Position numbers and translations under genes: made by a program. A stretch of DNA of 13,991 nt, taken from NCBI GenBank assembly GCA_964547485.1, contig CAZJNU010000069.1:1-13991 (forward strand), in the 5' to 3' direction. Each line of letters starts with the position of its first letter. Position 1 is the stretch's first letter. The DNA is from JACJWR01 sp964547485 (GTDB lineage Bacteria; Actinomycetota; Actinomycetes; S36-B12; UBA10799). Shown piece by piece: positions 1-7,980 of the stretch. A model generated the notes under the pieces. That model was not told the DNA's origin. It worked only from the letters and a program-made list of their open reading frames with translations, and did no database searches.

Positions 1-366
1 GCACGCGCGTTCGCCATCCTCTTGGCTGACCCCTCGGGGCGGGCGGCACTGCGCGGTCTTGGTGTGCTCGCCGCTTCGTCTGGTCCCGCCGTCCTCAGTG
101 TCCTGGCAAGCACGACATTGGCCGAGGCGCGAGAGGCGCAACCCGACCTGAGCGGTATTCCCGTGGTTGTGATCGACCGTGAACATGGCCGAGTAGCACG
201 ACTGGACTTCAGTCACACCGCCGATGAGCAGTCAGTGAGGGTTGGTCCCGACTATCAACTGGGCGCCATCGTGGACATGGTCGCGGCGATGGGGGGCAAT
301 CCGGATCTGTCTGGACTTGGGCTCCGGGCCGCTGGCATCCACTGCCTCGCGCACGCCAAGCAATAG
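1..366 (+). CDS. C-terminal part of an unrecognised protein (5' end outside window)
   Basis: The frame is open from the first base to a TAG at 364-366, giving about 121 residues, so the gene very probably begins before the window. A TTG at 22 could serve as a start but has no convincing ribosome binding site. The product is alanine-, leucine- and glycine-rich at first, then has a mixed stretch (around VVVIDREHGRVARLDFS) and ends in LAHAKQ. There is no signal peptide, membrane segment or cysteine cluster beyond a single Cys near the end. I do not recognise the family. G/C-rich third positions support it as coding. Its stop overlaps by one base a GTG that could start the GNAT gene, though an ATG at 387 is the better start for that gene. 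Confidence 0.5.
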   Translation, partial: ARAFAILLADPSGRAALRGLGVLAASSGPAVLSVLASTTLAEAREAQPDLSGIPVVVIDREHGRVARLDFSHTADEQSVRVGPDYQLGAIVDMVAAMGGNPDLSGLGLRAAGIHCLAHAKQ

Positions 367-374
367 TGGGGCGT

Positions 375-380
375 TACCGT
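375..380 (+). promoter_or_regulatory. Candidate -10 box for a leaderless GNAT transcript
   Basis: TACCGT fits the actinobacterial TANNNT -10 pattern and lies exactly six bases before the ATG at 387, so transcription would begin at or next to the start codon. No clear Shine-Dalgarno sequence sits at the usual distance, which fits a leaderless mRNA. No good -35 element is seen. The pattern is short, so a chance match is possible. Confidence 0.35.
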
Positions 381-386
381 CACACT

Positions 387-1013
387 ATGGAGACCGGTGC
401 GGCAGTCCTGCGACCCGCCACCTCTGGCGATGCGGAGTTCCTGGCCTGGGGTCTGAACGAGGCCGCCGGTGGGTTGTTCGATTCCCTGCTCGGGAAGCCT
501 GGCCCGGTCATCCTGGCGACGGTCATCGCCCAACCCATCCATGCCTTTTCGTTCGAGCACGCGGTGGTCGCCGAGGTATCGGGCGAACCGCTCGGCTTCT
601 GCCAGGGGTTCCCTGAAGGGACCCCAACCGGTACAGGCGCGATTGTGGCGGCCGCTCGTTTGCGCGCTATCCGCGCCTTCTCGTTGGCGGTGTTGGGGTG
701 GCCGGTGTTCGCTGCGCTGGAACGGCATCAGCAAGGTGAGTGGTACCTGCAGGCGGTGGCGGTGCGACCGCAGGCCCGCGGGCTGGGTCTGGGTAGCAGG
801 CTGTTTCAAGAGGCACTCACTCGGGCAGTCGCCGCGGACTGCGACACGTTGACCCTGGACGTGGACGTCGCCAACGAGGGTGCGATCGCGCTCTACGAAC
901 GACTAGGACTTCAGGTGGTGTCGACGTCACCGCGAGCCGTGCTGTTGGGCGGTGTCCGCGTTCACAGGATGGCGATCATGGTGAATTCGAGCGAGTCGCA
1001 GCCAGCCCAATAG
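387..1013 (+). CDS. GNAT-family N-acetyltransferase
   Basis: The 208-aa product is a single-domain GNAT protein, which transfers an acetyl group from acetyl-CoA to an amine; the acceptor cannot be told. The acetyl-CoA pyrophosphate-binding motif is clear: VAVRPQARGLGLGSRLF at about residues 124-140 holds the R/Q-x-x-G-x-G signature. Motif B follows, with N163 and the ALYERLG segment at 168-174 typical of GNATs (N..A..LYE..G). An N-terminal strand VLRPATSGDAE matches the family's usual beginning. I chose the ATG at 387 over the GTG at 366: homology-like sequence starts just after it and a TANNNT box lies six bases upstream. The GTG would add seven residues and overlap the preceding stop by one base. 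The protein is cytosolic, with no membrane segment. Confidence 0.85.
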   Translation: METGAAVLRPATSGDAEFLAWGLNEAAGGLFDSLLGKPGPVILATVIAQPIHAFSFEHAVVAEVSGEPLGFCQGFPEGTPTGTGAIVAAARLRAIRAFSLAVLGWPVFAALERHQQGEWYLQAVAVRPQARGLGLGSRLFQEALTRAVAADCDTLTLDVDVANEGAIALYERLGLQVVSTSPRAVLLGGVRVHRMAIMVNSSESQPAQ

Positions 1014-1112
1014 GTAGCCGACCGAGCCAAACCCTGCGGCGGCCGTCGGAGGACTGGCCTCTCACGGATAGTCACCGATACGACGACTGGTTCCTTCCTG
1101 CTAGTCCTTTCG

Positions 1113-1150
1113 GTCCGTGTCAATGTTCGTCTAGGCCATTTTTCACGGAC
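1113..1150. repeat. 7-bp inverted repeat upstream of a candidate promoter
   Basis: GTCCGTG at 1113-1119 is exactly complementary in reverse to CACGGAC at 1144-1150, with 24 bases between. The right arm ends five bases before the candidate -35 element at 1155. It could be a regulator-binding site or a weak stem for the end of the GNAT transcript. The arms are short, so chance cannot be excluded. Confidence 0.35.
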
Positions 1151-1154
1151 GGGT

Positions 1155-1184
1155 TTGGCGCGTCGCTTTACAGGAACATAACGT
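1155..1184 (+). promoter_or_regulatory. Candidate promoter for the giant lectin-domain protein gene
   Basis: TTGGCG at 1155-1160 and TAACGT at 1179-1184 are separated by 18 bases and resemble -35 and TANNNT -10 elements. Transcription would start near 1191, leaving a leader of about 60 bases with the GAGGGGA ribosome binding site. It is the best match in the intergenic region, but by eye only. Confidence 0.4.
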
Positions 1185-1252
1185 GACCCGATCGGTGCAA
1201 TCACCTCGTTCGATGTGGTGGTGGGTGCGTTCAACAGGCGAGGGGACTCCTG

Positions 1253-4200
1253 ATGGTCGGTAGTGGTGCTCGTGGATCCGTGCGTCGAGGGCGGGGTGTT
1301 CGAGCAGCTTTGGTGGCTCTTGTGACCGGCGCCGTCGTGATCTCGATGTCAGGTCCGGCGGACGCCGCTGTGGCCAGCGGCGGCCAGGACGCGCTGCCTG
1401 CGGCACCGGTCGCAGATCCGCCTCCCCCGGCGCAGAGCGCGGCGGCGGTCAGCAGTGCGTTGCCGCCGGGGCTGGGCAGGCCTGCCGGACGGCAGACTGG
1501 AACGGCCACCAAGACACAACTACACGCGTTCGCGCTCGCCACCTCCGAGGTCACTCCGGTTCGGGCCGGAATGCTGGGCCGCGCCGGTGGTATCGGTGTC
1601 ATCGATATCGTCGCGGCCCGGCGGGGGATGCCAGGGGTCAACGCGGCCGGCTTGGTTGTGACAATCCCCGCGCCCAAGGGCATGACTGTGTTGGGGGCAG
1701 CCACCGAGACGTCTCACCGGCCGGCAGCAGCGGATCCGGACGGTGGCTATCGATGCACACCGACTGCGAAGAAGGGCCAGCGCTGTACGTACCACGGTGA
1801 TCTGAGCAGCGGCCATGTGCCGATGCCGCTGCGGGTCTCGCTGCGAGCGACCGCGGTCCTGAGCTTGCCGAAGAGGGACAAGGTCCACGTGACGCCGTCG
1901 GCGGCCTGGGTGGAAGATCGGGTGGCCGACGAGCACGACGGGGTGTCCGGGGCGGACCCGGTGGTCGGGACCCGGATCCAGCGGGCACCAAGCGGGGTGT
2001 GGTTGACGGTGGACCGGCCGGTGACGGTGGAGGTCCACGGCCACGGCCGGGGTGTGTTGTCGGTGGATCCCAGCGGCGATGCGAAGCAACGCAGGGGCAA
2101 CCTTGCGGGCAAGATTGAGCACATCGACGGCCGGCCGGTGAAGGCCGAATGGGCGCAGATCTCGGGTCCGCCGGTGAAGTTCCTTGATCCAGTCACCCGG
2201 GTGCACGCGACCCGCCATGTCGGCATGCCGTTCGAAGTGCCTACCGGGATAGCCAACGGCACCAAACTTGGCTTCAGGTTGACCGCCTCTGGCGATGGCT
2301 GGGCGACCGCGGCGACCACCACGGTGACGATTCGTTCCATGCAGGTGGGCCACTTCGACCCACGAAAGGCGCTGGTCAAGGAAGCACTCAAGATCTCCGC
2401 CAAGCCGAAGGCCCCGCGCCTCGGTGCCAAGGTCCCCCGAACCAGCTATGCCACCAATATCGGCGGCCAGGGAACGCGGCGCGCGACCGTCGGCAGCAAG
2501 GTCGTGCTCGATTTCCGCCACGTCAGCCCGATCAAATCCATCGTCTGGTCTTCGGTGACTCCCGCCACCGGGAAGCTGATCACGACCGCCCAACGCGGCG
2601 GCAACAAGATCGCCTTCACAGCGCCGAGTCGACCGATGACGTTCACGGTCCGCGCGGTTGCCACGTTGAAGGATGGCCGTAAGATCTCGCGCACGAAGCT
2701 TGTCACGACCGTCCCGAAGGTGATCCGGATCGGACACCCGGGTCGGCCAGTGGGTCGCTCCTCCACCGCAGCGGCCGCGGCGGGCGGCGCGGCGGATGCG
2801 GCCTCGGCGAAGATGTTCTGCGCCATGAAGGCCGGCACGACGGTGACCTTCACGGACAAGGCCAGCCTCACCCTGCCGGCGAACTACGTGCGTCCGGCGA
2901 AGTGCGGACCGTCCTCCAGCGCGTCGTTCACCGGCGCCACCTTCATTTACAGCGGCACCACGCTCGGCAATGCCTCGGGCACAATCTCCGGCAACGGTGT
3001 CACCCTGACCAATGTCACGTTCGCGGTGCCGGCAAATCTGCAGCAGCACCTGCCGGCGTCCGTGTCCGGCACGACGTTGTCGCTGACCGCGCCCACCGGC
3101 GCAGCGGTCTCGGCGCCGTTCAGCCAAGGCGTCGCAGGTGCCTTCTCCGGATCGTTCAAATCCAACGCCGCGCTGAACTTCCTGCCGCTGCCGGAGGGGT
3201 GGACTGCACCTGCGCTGGCGGCCAGTCTGACCTCGGTCGGCGGCGCGGCCACCTTCACGTTGACCGTTGAATCCGCCGCCACCGACGGCACGGGCGGATC
3301 GGCCCAGTTCACCTTGACAGCGGCCAAGGGCGGGGCTTCCGACGTTGTCGTCAACGTCTCCAACATCGCGGTGATCCAAGCCACCTCAGGCAACCAGCTG
3401 GACGCGAATGTGAACGGCACGTTCTCGCTGTCCAACCCGAACACGATCTCGGCGAGCTTGAGTTGCCCGACTCCTGCGGCGAATGGGTGCCAGTTGGCCA
3501 GCAACTTCTGGTTGGCCAACAACACCACCCTGGCGTGGAGCTCCGACGGCGGACTGAGTCTGTCGAATGCCGGCGTCACGGTCGGCTCGGGTGCGAATCT
3601 CTATCAGTTCTCGGTGTCGGGCAACTACAACGGCACTGGCAACTGGTCGCTGTCGGTGGACTCGGGTGCCAGCTCGTGGCCGCTGGGCGGCTCCGGTATC
3701 GCATTGACCAATTTCACCGGGACAATCTCGGAGACGCCTGCTGCCGGGGCGTCAGCCGCCGCGGCCGCGACAACGTCCACTTTCACCGTCGGCATCAGCT
3801 CCCAAGTCACCGGTTTGACGATGGGTTCGTGGCTCGGCACTCCGACGATCACCGGCTCGATCGGTAACACCTGCCCGGCTGGTGTGCCCGCGTCTGCGTG
3901 CTCCCCGGGCAACGTGGTGGTCGGTGTCGCGGTGACGGACGGCGAGGCCACGGTCGACGGCACCTCGGTGCCCTACAGCGCCAGTGCGCTGGTGAATCTG
4001 TCGACGATGGCGCTGACGTTCGACAGCACCGCGACGATCAACTCCAGCTTCGGGCCGGAGGAGTTCAACATCTCCTCGTTGACGATGTCGATGCAGGGAT
4101 CGCCCGGTGCAATGACGCTCGGCTTTACGACAACCGGCACGGTGCTGGGCCAGACCGCCAGCCTGGTGGGCAGCTTCGGCCCAGATGGCTACTTCCTGGC

Positions 4201-7200
4201 TGGCAACCTGAGCAGCTTCAACAGTGGCGGTATCAGTGCCGACGGTGGGGTGAGTTTCGGCTACTCCAGCTTTGACACGAGTGTCACCCTGCCCGGCAAC
4301 GCCGCAGCGACCAACCTGCCGGCGACCACCATCGTCGTCACCGGCGGCTATACCCTGCCCGCCAGCGTCACCAGTTCGCTTGGGCTGCCGGCAGGTTCGG
4401 CCACCTTCGAGGGTCAGTTGAACACCACAGCCGACAGTTTCTCGGCGAGCCTGCAATACACGCTGGCGAATCCCGCGATCCTAGTCGGCACCAGCACCAC
4501 GACCAACCTGACCTTGAGCAGCGTGGCCGTCACCGTCAGCGGGGGCACCTCGGGTGTCAGCTTCTCGACGAGCGTGGTGGGTGCGGTCAACACGCCGGCG
4601 TCGGGCAACAATGCAGCCTCCACCACCCCCGTCGCGGGAACCATCGGCATCACCGTCGGCGGCAGCGGCGGCGCAAGCCTGGACCTGCAACTCGGCGTCG
4701 ACACCGACCAGATCACAGGCCCGACCACCTGCGCCGACGGAAACTCCGCAGATGTCTGCGACGCCTTCGGAGTGCAAGGCCTCGATGTGAACACGCTGGC
4801 GATCGCGGGCACCTTCTCCGCGACCAGCCCGTCGGTGTCGTTCAACGCCGACGTGTTCCTGCCGGATGCATGGACCTCGGGGATTCTGGTGGGTTCCCCG
4901 GAGATCGCCCTCGGGTTCGATCTGTCGATGGCGACCCCGTGCATCACCTTCACGATCGGTGCCGCCGACAGCACCACGAATGTCATCGACATCGGTGGTG
5001 GCGGGGCGCTGACCGGCACCTATCTGAACCTGGTGTTCGCACCGTCGGGGTGCCAACTGCCCAACGGCGACGGCACCTTCACCAGCGTCCCGGTGGGGAT
5101 GGCCTTCAACTTCAACGGCGCCATCTTGGGCACCTCCACCCAGGTCAACATCAATGCAGATATCAAATCCACCGGAATCGCGATCAGCGGCAACCTCAAC
5201 GTTGGTGCGTTCACGCTGGCCGGCGCGTCGGTGCAGCAGACGGTGATCACGTTCGACATCGACACCACCGTTCCGAAGTACCAGTTCAGCTTCTCCGGCG
5301 GAATCAGCGTCGGCAGCGGTGCGGCCGGCGGCAGCGCCCAGGCCACCGGCAACATCGATATCCAGCCGGGCACGCTGCAGGTCAACCTGTCGGGCAGCGG
5401 CAGTCTCTCGCTGGCCGGTCTCTCCGCCAGTCTGACTGGGTTCTACTTCAACATCGATTACAGCAATGGCACCATGCAGAGCCTGGCGGTTGGCGGCAAC
5501 CTGTCGATCTCGGTGCTGGGCGTCGGGCTGTACGGCAGCATCGGCTTCCAGTACGCCGATGGTGGACTGCTCGCCTTCCACGTCGGGATCGGGGCCACGC
5601 TCGACTTCTACGTCGGGTCGGTGGGAGGCACCGTCTACGTCGACTACTGCAAGGGCAGCCTCGGCAACGAGCCCACGAATTCGACCAGTTGCACCACGGA
5701 CGCGACCGCCTACGGCGGAACCACCACCTTCGAGGCGTACTTCGACGGCCAGTTCCAGGTCGGCGTCTGCGGCGACCACTGGTATGACGTCTGCTACACC
5801 AAGAACTACTCCGACGTCATCGTCGACAAGACCTGGGGAAACCCGGCGTCACCCGACCCGGTCCCCGGCGCCCCCGCTGCGCCGACCGGTACCCCTGGGG
5901 CGCAGCAGGCGGTCGTGTCCTGGAGCACACCGAGCAACATCGGAGGTTCCGGTATCACCGGCTACTCGCTGCAGCAGTCCAGCGACGGCGGCAACACCTG
6001 GAGCAACACGTCAGCCCAGCCCAGCGGGACCAACACCTCGGTGACCGTCTCCGGCCTGACCGATGGCACCAGCTACCTGTTCCAGGTGGCGGCGACCAAT
6101 GCCGGTGGCAACTCGCCCTACTCGGCAGCGTCGGCGCCGGTGATCCCGTGGTCGCCTCAGCCGCTGATCGCCAACATGAATTTGGCGAATCCTGGCAACC
6201 TCACCCAGTTCGCTGCCACGGATGCCGCCAGCTACGACTTGGACCTGATGTGGAACCAGGGCAGTGCGATCGCGAACCTGGCCAATGCCAACGGTGCGAA
6301 TATCGGTCAGGCGACCAAGACGGTGATGGTGTCCTCGGTGGCACCGGCGACGTTCAACGGCAACGGCAACTGGACGGTTGAGCCATGCGCGAGCCCAACC
6401 GTGGGATTCCAGTGGTTGCCCAGCGCGGGCAATCCCAATCCGGCAGCTACCAACGTCGCTCCGATCACGTCAACGTGCGCCATCCAGGTGGTCTACAGCT
6501 CGCTGCAGAGCAACTACAACGGCCTGAACGGGTTGATCCCGGCAACGGAGTTCGTCGACTCCGCCAACCCGGGCACGGACGTGGTCGCATTGTCGACGTT
6601 GGCCCAGAACGGCAACAGTGGTTCGGCCTGGAGCACACCGATGACGGCCTATGCGGTCTGCTTCCCACAGGGAGGCAGTGGCACCATCCCAGCCCAACAC
6701 TGCGAGCTGTACAACCCGACCAGCCTGTCGTCGATGGGTGCCGTCCAAAACCCGGCCTCCACCGACTACACGGCCCCCTACGTGCAGATGCTGAACGGCA
6801 CGATCAGCCCGCTGGGGGTGCAGCCGTCAGGGATGACGCTGGCGGTGGCGCCGAACAGCAGCAACGGGGCTCAGATCTGGTCGCCGGATGGTCAGTCGGT
6901 GTTGACTGCCGGCACGTATGGCGCTGGCGGCGGGGTCTGCCCGAACGACACCTGCGGATACATCGCAGTCAAGACCGGCGGAGGCTTCCCGACTATCGGC
7001 AACGACCTGCAGTTCAATATCGGCGGGCTGCAGTCCGCACCGCAGGCGCTGTGGGTGGATTCGGCCACCGGCAAGTGGAACGTCGAACTCGCCAACGGCA
7101 CCGTGATCAACCCCTACAACGCCCAGGTGCAGGTGCAGTCTGGTGCCGCGAATGCGCCCTACCTGTTCGTCCAGAACGGTCTGCGGTTGTGGTCGGGCAG

Positions 7201-7708
7201 CAACTGCGCGCCGGGTGACTGGTACTCCCAGTGTGGGGCCGTCGGGTCGTCAACACCCGGACCGATGTCGCTGGCCAACGGATCGACCGGAGCCAACCAG
7301 AATGCCTGCCTGAACGCGCCGAACTGGAACGATGGGCAGCAACTCAATGACCCTGCATGTAACGGTGGGGCTGCGCAGCAGGCCTTCCTGGATGACACCG
7401 TCTACAGCTCAGCCAGCGGTGGACGAATCCTGCTGGGAAGTGCGACACCCAGTTCCAGCAGTGGGAATCCGGGCGGGTGTGTGGACGTCAAGCAGTCTGG
7501 GAATTCGGTCGGAACAGTCGTCGATTACTACCACTGCAATGGCACCGCTGCGCAGCTGTGGGTCTTGCAGGCAAATGGCACGATCATGAATCCTGCGTCG
7601 GGTCTCTGTCTGGACTCGGCTGGCAGCGGCGGAACGGTTCTGAACACCTGTAACGCGTCGAGTGCCTCCCAGGAATGGAACAGGCAGTCTGCCACCAACT
7701 TCGGGTGA
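1253..7708 (+). CDS. Giant secreted multidomain protein with FN3 and C-terminal ricin-B-type lectin domain
   Basis: The 2151-aa product starts at an ATG six bases after GAGGGGA. Residues 1-38 form a signal peptide: basic n-region (RRGRGVR), hydrophobic core (ALVALVTGAVVI), cleavage likely after ADA. Then come a DUF11-like region with a Cys pair (about 90-205), two Ig/PKD-like stretches (about 255-362, with W300 in WAQISGP, and 413-485), an Ala-rich linker (503-519), and about 1000 residues of G/S/T/N-rich alternating beta strands (520-1535). A clear fibronectin type III domain follows (1537-1632), then a region I do not recognise (1633-2016). A ricin-B-type beta-trefoil ends the protein (2017-2142), with QAF, QLW and QEW at 2043, 2101 and 2140. 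Thirty cysteines form 15 local pairs, expected outside the cell. There is no LPXTG motif or C-terminal membrane anchor, so it is probably released or held non-covalently. Role as adhesin or glycan binder is inferred. Confidence 0.88.
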   Translation: MVGSGARGSVRRGRGVRAALVALVTGAVVISMSGPADAAVASGGQDALPAAPVADPPPPAQSAAAVSSALPPGLGRPAGRQTGTATKTQLHAFALATSEVTPVRAGMLGRAGGIGVIDIVAARRGMPGVNAAGLVVTIPAPKGMTVLGAATETSHRPAAADPDGGYRCTPTAKKGQRCTYHGDLSSGHVPMPLRVSLRATAVLSLPKRDKVHVTPSAAWVEDRVADEHDGVSGADPVVGTRIQRAPSGVWLTVDRPVTVEVHGHGRGVLSVDPSGDAKQRRGNLAGKIEHIDGRPVKAEWAQISGPPVKFLDPVTRVHATRHVGMPFEVPTGIANGTKLGFRLTASGDGWATAATTTVTIRSMQVGHFDPRKALVKEALKISAKPKAPRLGAKVPRTSYATNIGGQGTRRATVGSKVVLDFRHVSPIKSIVWSSVTPATGKLITTAQRGGNKIAFTAPSRPMTFTVRAVATLKDGRKISRTKLVTTVPKVIRIGHPGRPVGRSSTAAAAAGGAADAASAKMFCAMKAGTTVTFTDKASLTLPANYVRPAKCGPSSSASFTGATFIYSGTTLGNASGTISGNGVTLTNVTFAVPANLQQHLPASVSGTTLSLTAPTGAAVSAPFSQGVAGAFSGSFKSNAALNFLPLPEGWTAPALAASLTSVGGAATFTLTVESAATDGTGGSAQFTLTAAKGGASDVVVNVSNIAVIQATSGNQLDANVNGTFSLSNPNTISASLSCPTPAANGCQLASNFWLANNTTLAWSSDGGLSLSNAGVTVGSGANLYQFSVSGNYNGTGNWSLSVDSGASSWPLGGSGIALTNFTGTISETPAAGASAAAAATTSTFTVGISSQVTGLTMGSWLGTPTITGSIGNTCPAGVPASACSPGNVVVGVAVTDGEATVDGTSVPYSASALVNLSTMALTFDSTATINSSFGPEEFNISSLTMSMQGSPGAMTLGFTTTGTVLGQTASLVGSFGPDGYFLAGNLSSFNSGGISADGGVSFGYSSFDTSVTLPGNAAATNLPATTIVVTGGYTLPASVTSSLGLPAGSATFEGQLNTTADSFSASLQYTLANPAILVGTSTTTNLTLSSVAVTVSGGTSGVSFSTSVVGAVNTPASGNNAASTTPVAGTIGITVGGSGGASLDLQLGVDTDQITGPTTCADGNSADVCDAFGVQGLDVNTLAIAGTFSATSPSVSFNADVFLPDAWTSGILVGSPEIALGFDLSMATPCITFTIGAADSTTNVIDIGGGGALTGTYLNLVFAPSGCQLPNGDGTFTSVPVGMAFNFNGAILGTSTQVNINADIKSTGIAISGNLNVGAFTLAGASVQQTVITFDIDTTVPKYQFSFSGGISVGSGAAGGSAQATGNIDIQPGTLQVNLSGSGSLSLAGLSASLTGFYFNIDYSNGTMQSLAVGGNLSISVLGVGLYGSIGFQYADGGLLAFHVGIGATLDFYVGSVGGTVYVDYCKGSLGNEPTNSTSCTTDATAYGGTTTFEAYFDGQFQVGVCGDHWYDVCYTKNYSDVIVDKTWGNPASPDPVPGAPAAPTGTPGAQQAVVSWSTPSNIGGSGITGYSLQQSSDGGNTWSNTSAQPSGTNTSVTVSGLTDGTSYLFQVAATNAGGNSPYSAASAPVIPWSPQPLIANMNLANPGNLTQFAATDAASYDLDLMWNQGSAIANLANANGANIGQATKTVMVSSVAPATFNGNGNWTVEPCASPTVGFQWLPSAGNPNPAATNVAPITSTCAIQVVYSSLQSNYNGLNGLIPATEFVDSANPGTDVVALSTLAQNGNSGSAWSTPMTAYAVCFPQGGSGTIPAQHCELYNPTSLSSMGAVQNPASTDYTAPYVQMLNGTISPLGVQPSGMTLAVAPNSSNGAQIWSPDGQSVLTAGTYGAGGGVCPNDTCGYIAVKTGGGFPTIGNDLQFNIGGLQSAPQALWVDSATGKWNVELANGTVINPYNAQVQVQSGAANAPYLFVQNGLRLWSGSNCAPGDWYSQCGAVGSSTPGPMSLANGSTGANQNACLNAPNWNDGQQLNDPACNGGAAQQAFLDDTVYSSASGGRILLGSATPSSSSGNPGGCVDVKQSGNSVGTVVDYYHCNGTAAQLWVLQANGTIMNPASGLCLDSAGSGGTVLNTCNASSASQEWNRQSATNFG

Positions 7709-7715
7709 CGCTGTG

Positions 7716-7761
7716 GCCAGTGGCTGGGGAAGCCGGGTCCGCTAGCCGGTCGGCCGCTGGC
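7716..7761 (+). terminator. Possible terminator hairpin after the giant protein gene
   Basis: GCCAGTGGC at 7716-7724 pairs with GCCGCTGGC at 7753-7761 (nine pairs, one of them G-U), eight bases after the stop codon at 7706-7708. The loop is 28 bases and there is no T tract, so it is not a classical intrinsic terminator; actinobacteria often lack the T tract. Confidence 0.25.
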
Positions 7762-7883
7762 TACGGCAGGCGAGTGCGGTTCGGGTTGGCGGTGGCGGAA
7801 CTGCTGCCGAGGGTGATCGGGGATCCGGGTTGGGTTTGCTGCGTCGTCGTCATGGCTTGAACTATTGCGGCCGTCCCTAAAGA

Positions 7884-7900
7884 CCGCCTCAAGTTGGCGG
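7884..7900 (+). repeat. Short hairpin CCGCC-7nt-GGCGG
   Basis: CCGCC at 7884-7888 and GGCGG at 7896-7900 enclose a seven-base loop, TCAAGTT. It lies about 80 bases before the hexapeptide gene and could be part of that gene's leader or a stop signal for transcripts from the left. In high-GC DNA, five-pair stems arise often by chance. Confidence 0.25.
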
Positions 7901-7980
7901 CAACCGCTGGGCAAGTCCTGCGAGGGTGAATGTGCCACCCGCGCTGCGCCGCGCACTGCTGCCAGGGGAGACTTGTGAAC

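Larger units (their letters stand above)
1014..1252. other. Intergenic region upstream of the giant secreted protein
   Basis: This 239-base gap holds no credible gene. It carries an inverted repeat (1113-1119 with 1144-1150), a candidate promoter (1155-1184) and the ribosome binding site GAGGGGA at 1240-1246, six bases before the ATG at 1253. No obvious intrinsic terminator for the GNAT gene was found. Confidence 0.6.
7709..7980. other. Intergenic region between the lectin-domain and hexapeptide genes
   Basis: No credible gene lies in these 272 bases. A long imperfect hairpin sits just after the stop (7716-7761), and a small one at 7884-7900. TTGAAC at 7857-7862 with TAAAGA at 7878-7883 (15-base spacer) is a weak promoter candidate for the next gene. 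AGGGGAG at 7964-7970 is that gene's ribosome binding site. Confidence 0.5.

Noticed and set aside
962..1234. Minus-strand frame of 90 codons over the GNAT end and the next gap
   Set aside because: Arg/Thr-rich, no ribosome site, and overlaps a well-supported gene end; no domain recognised.
1520..3379. Open frame of 619 codons on the minus strand inside the giant protein gene
   Set aside because: It is a composition shadow of the plus-strand gene: Arg/Gly/His-rich product, no recognisable domain, no ribosome site.
4481..5779. Open frame of 432 codons on the minus strand
   Set aside because: Antisense to the repetitive beta region; low-complexity product with no motif, explained by high GC.
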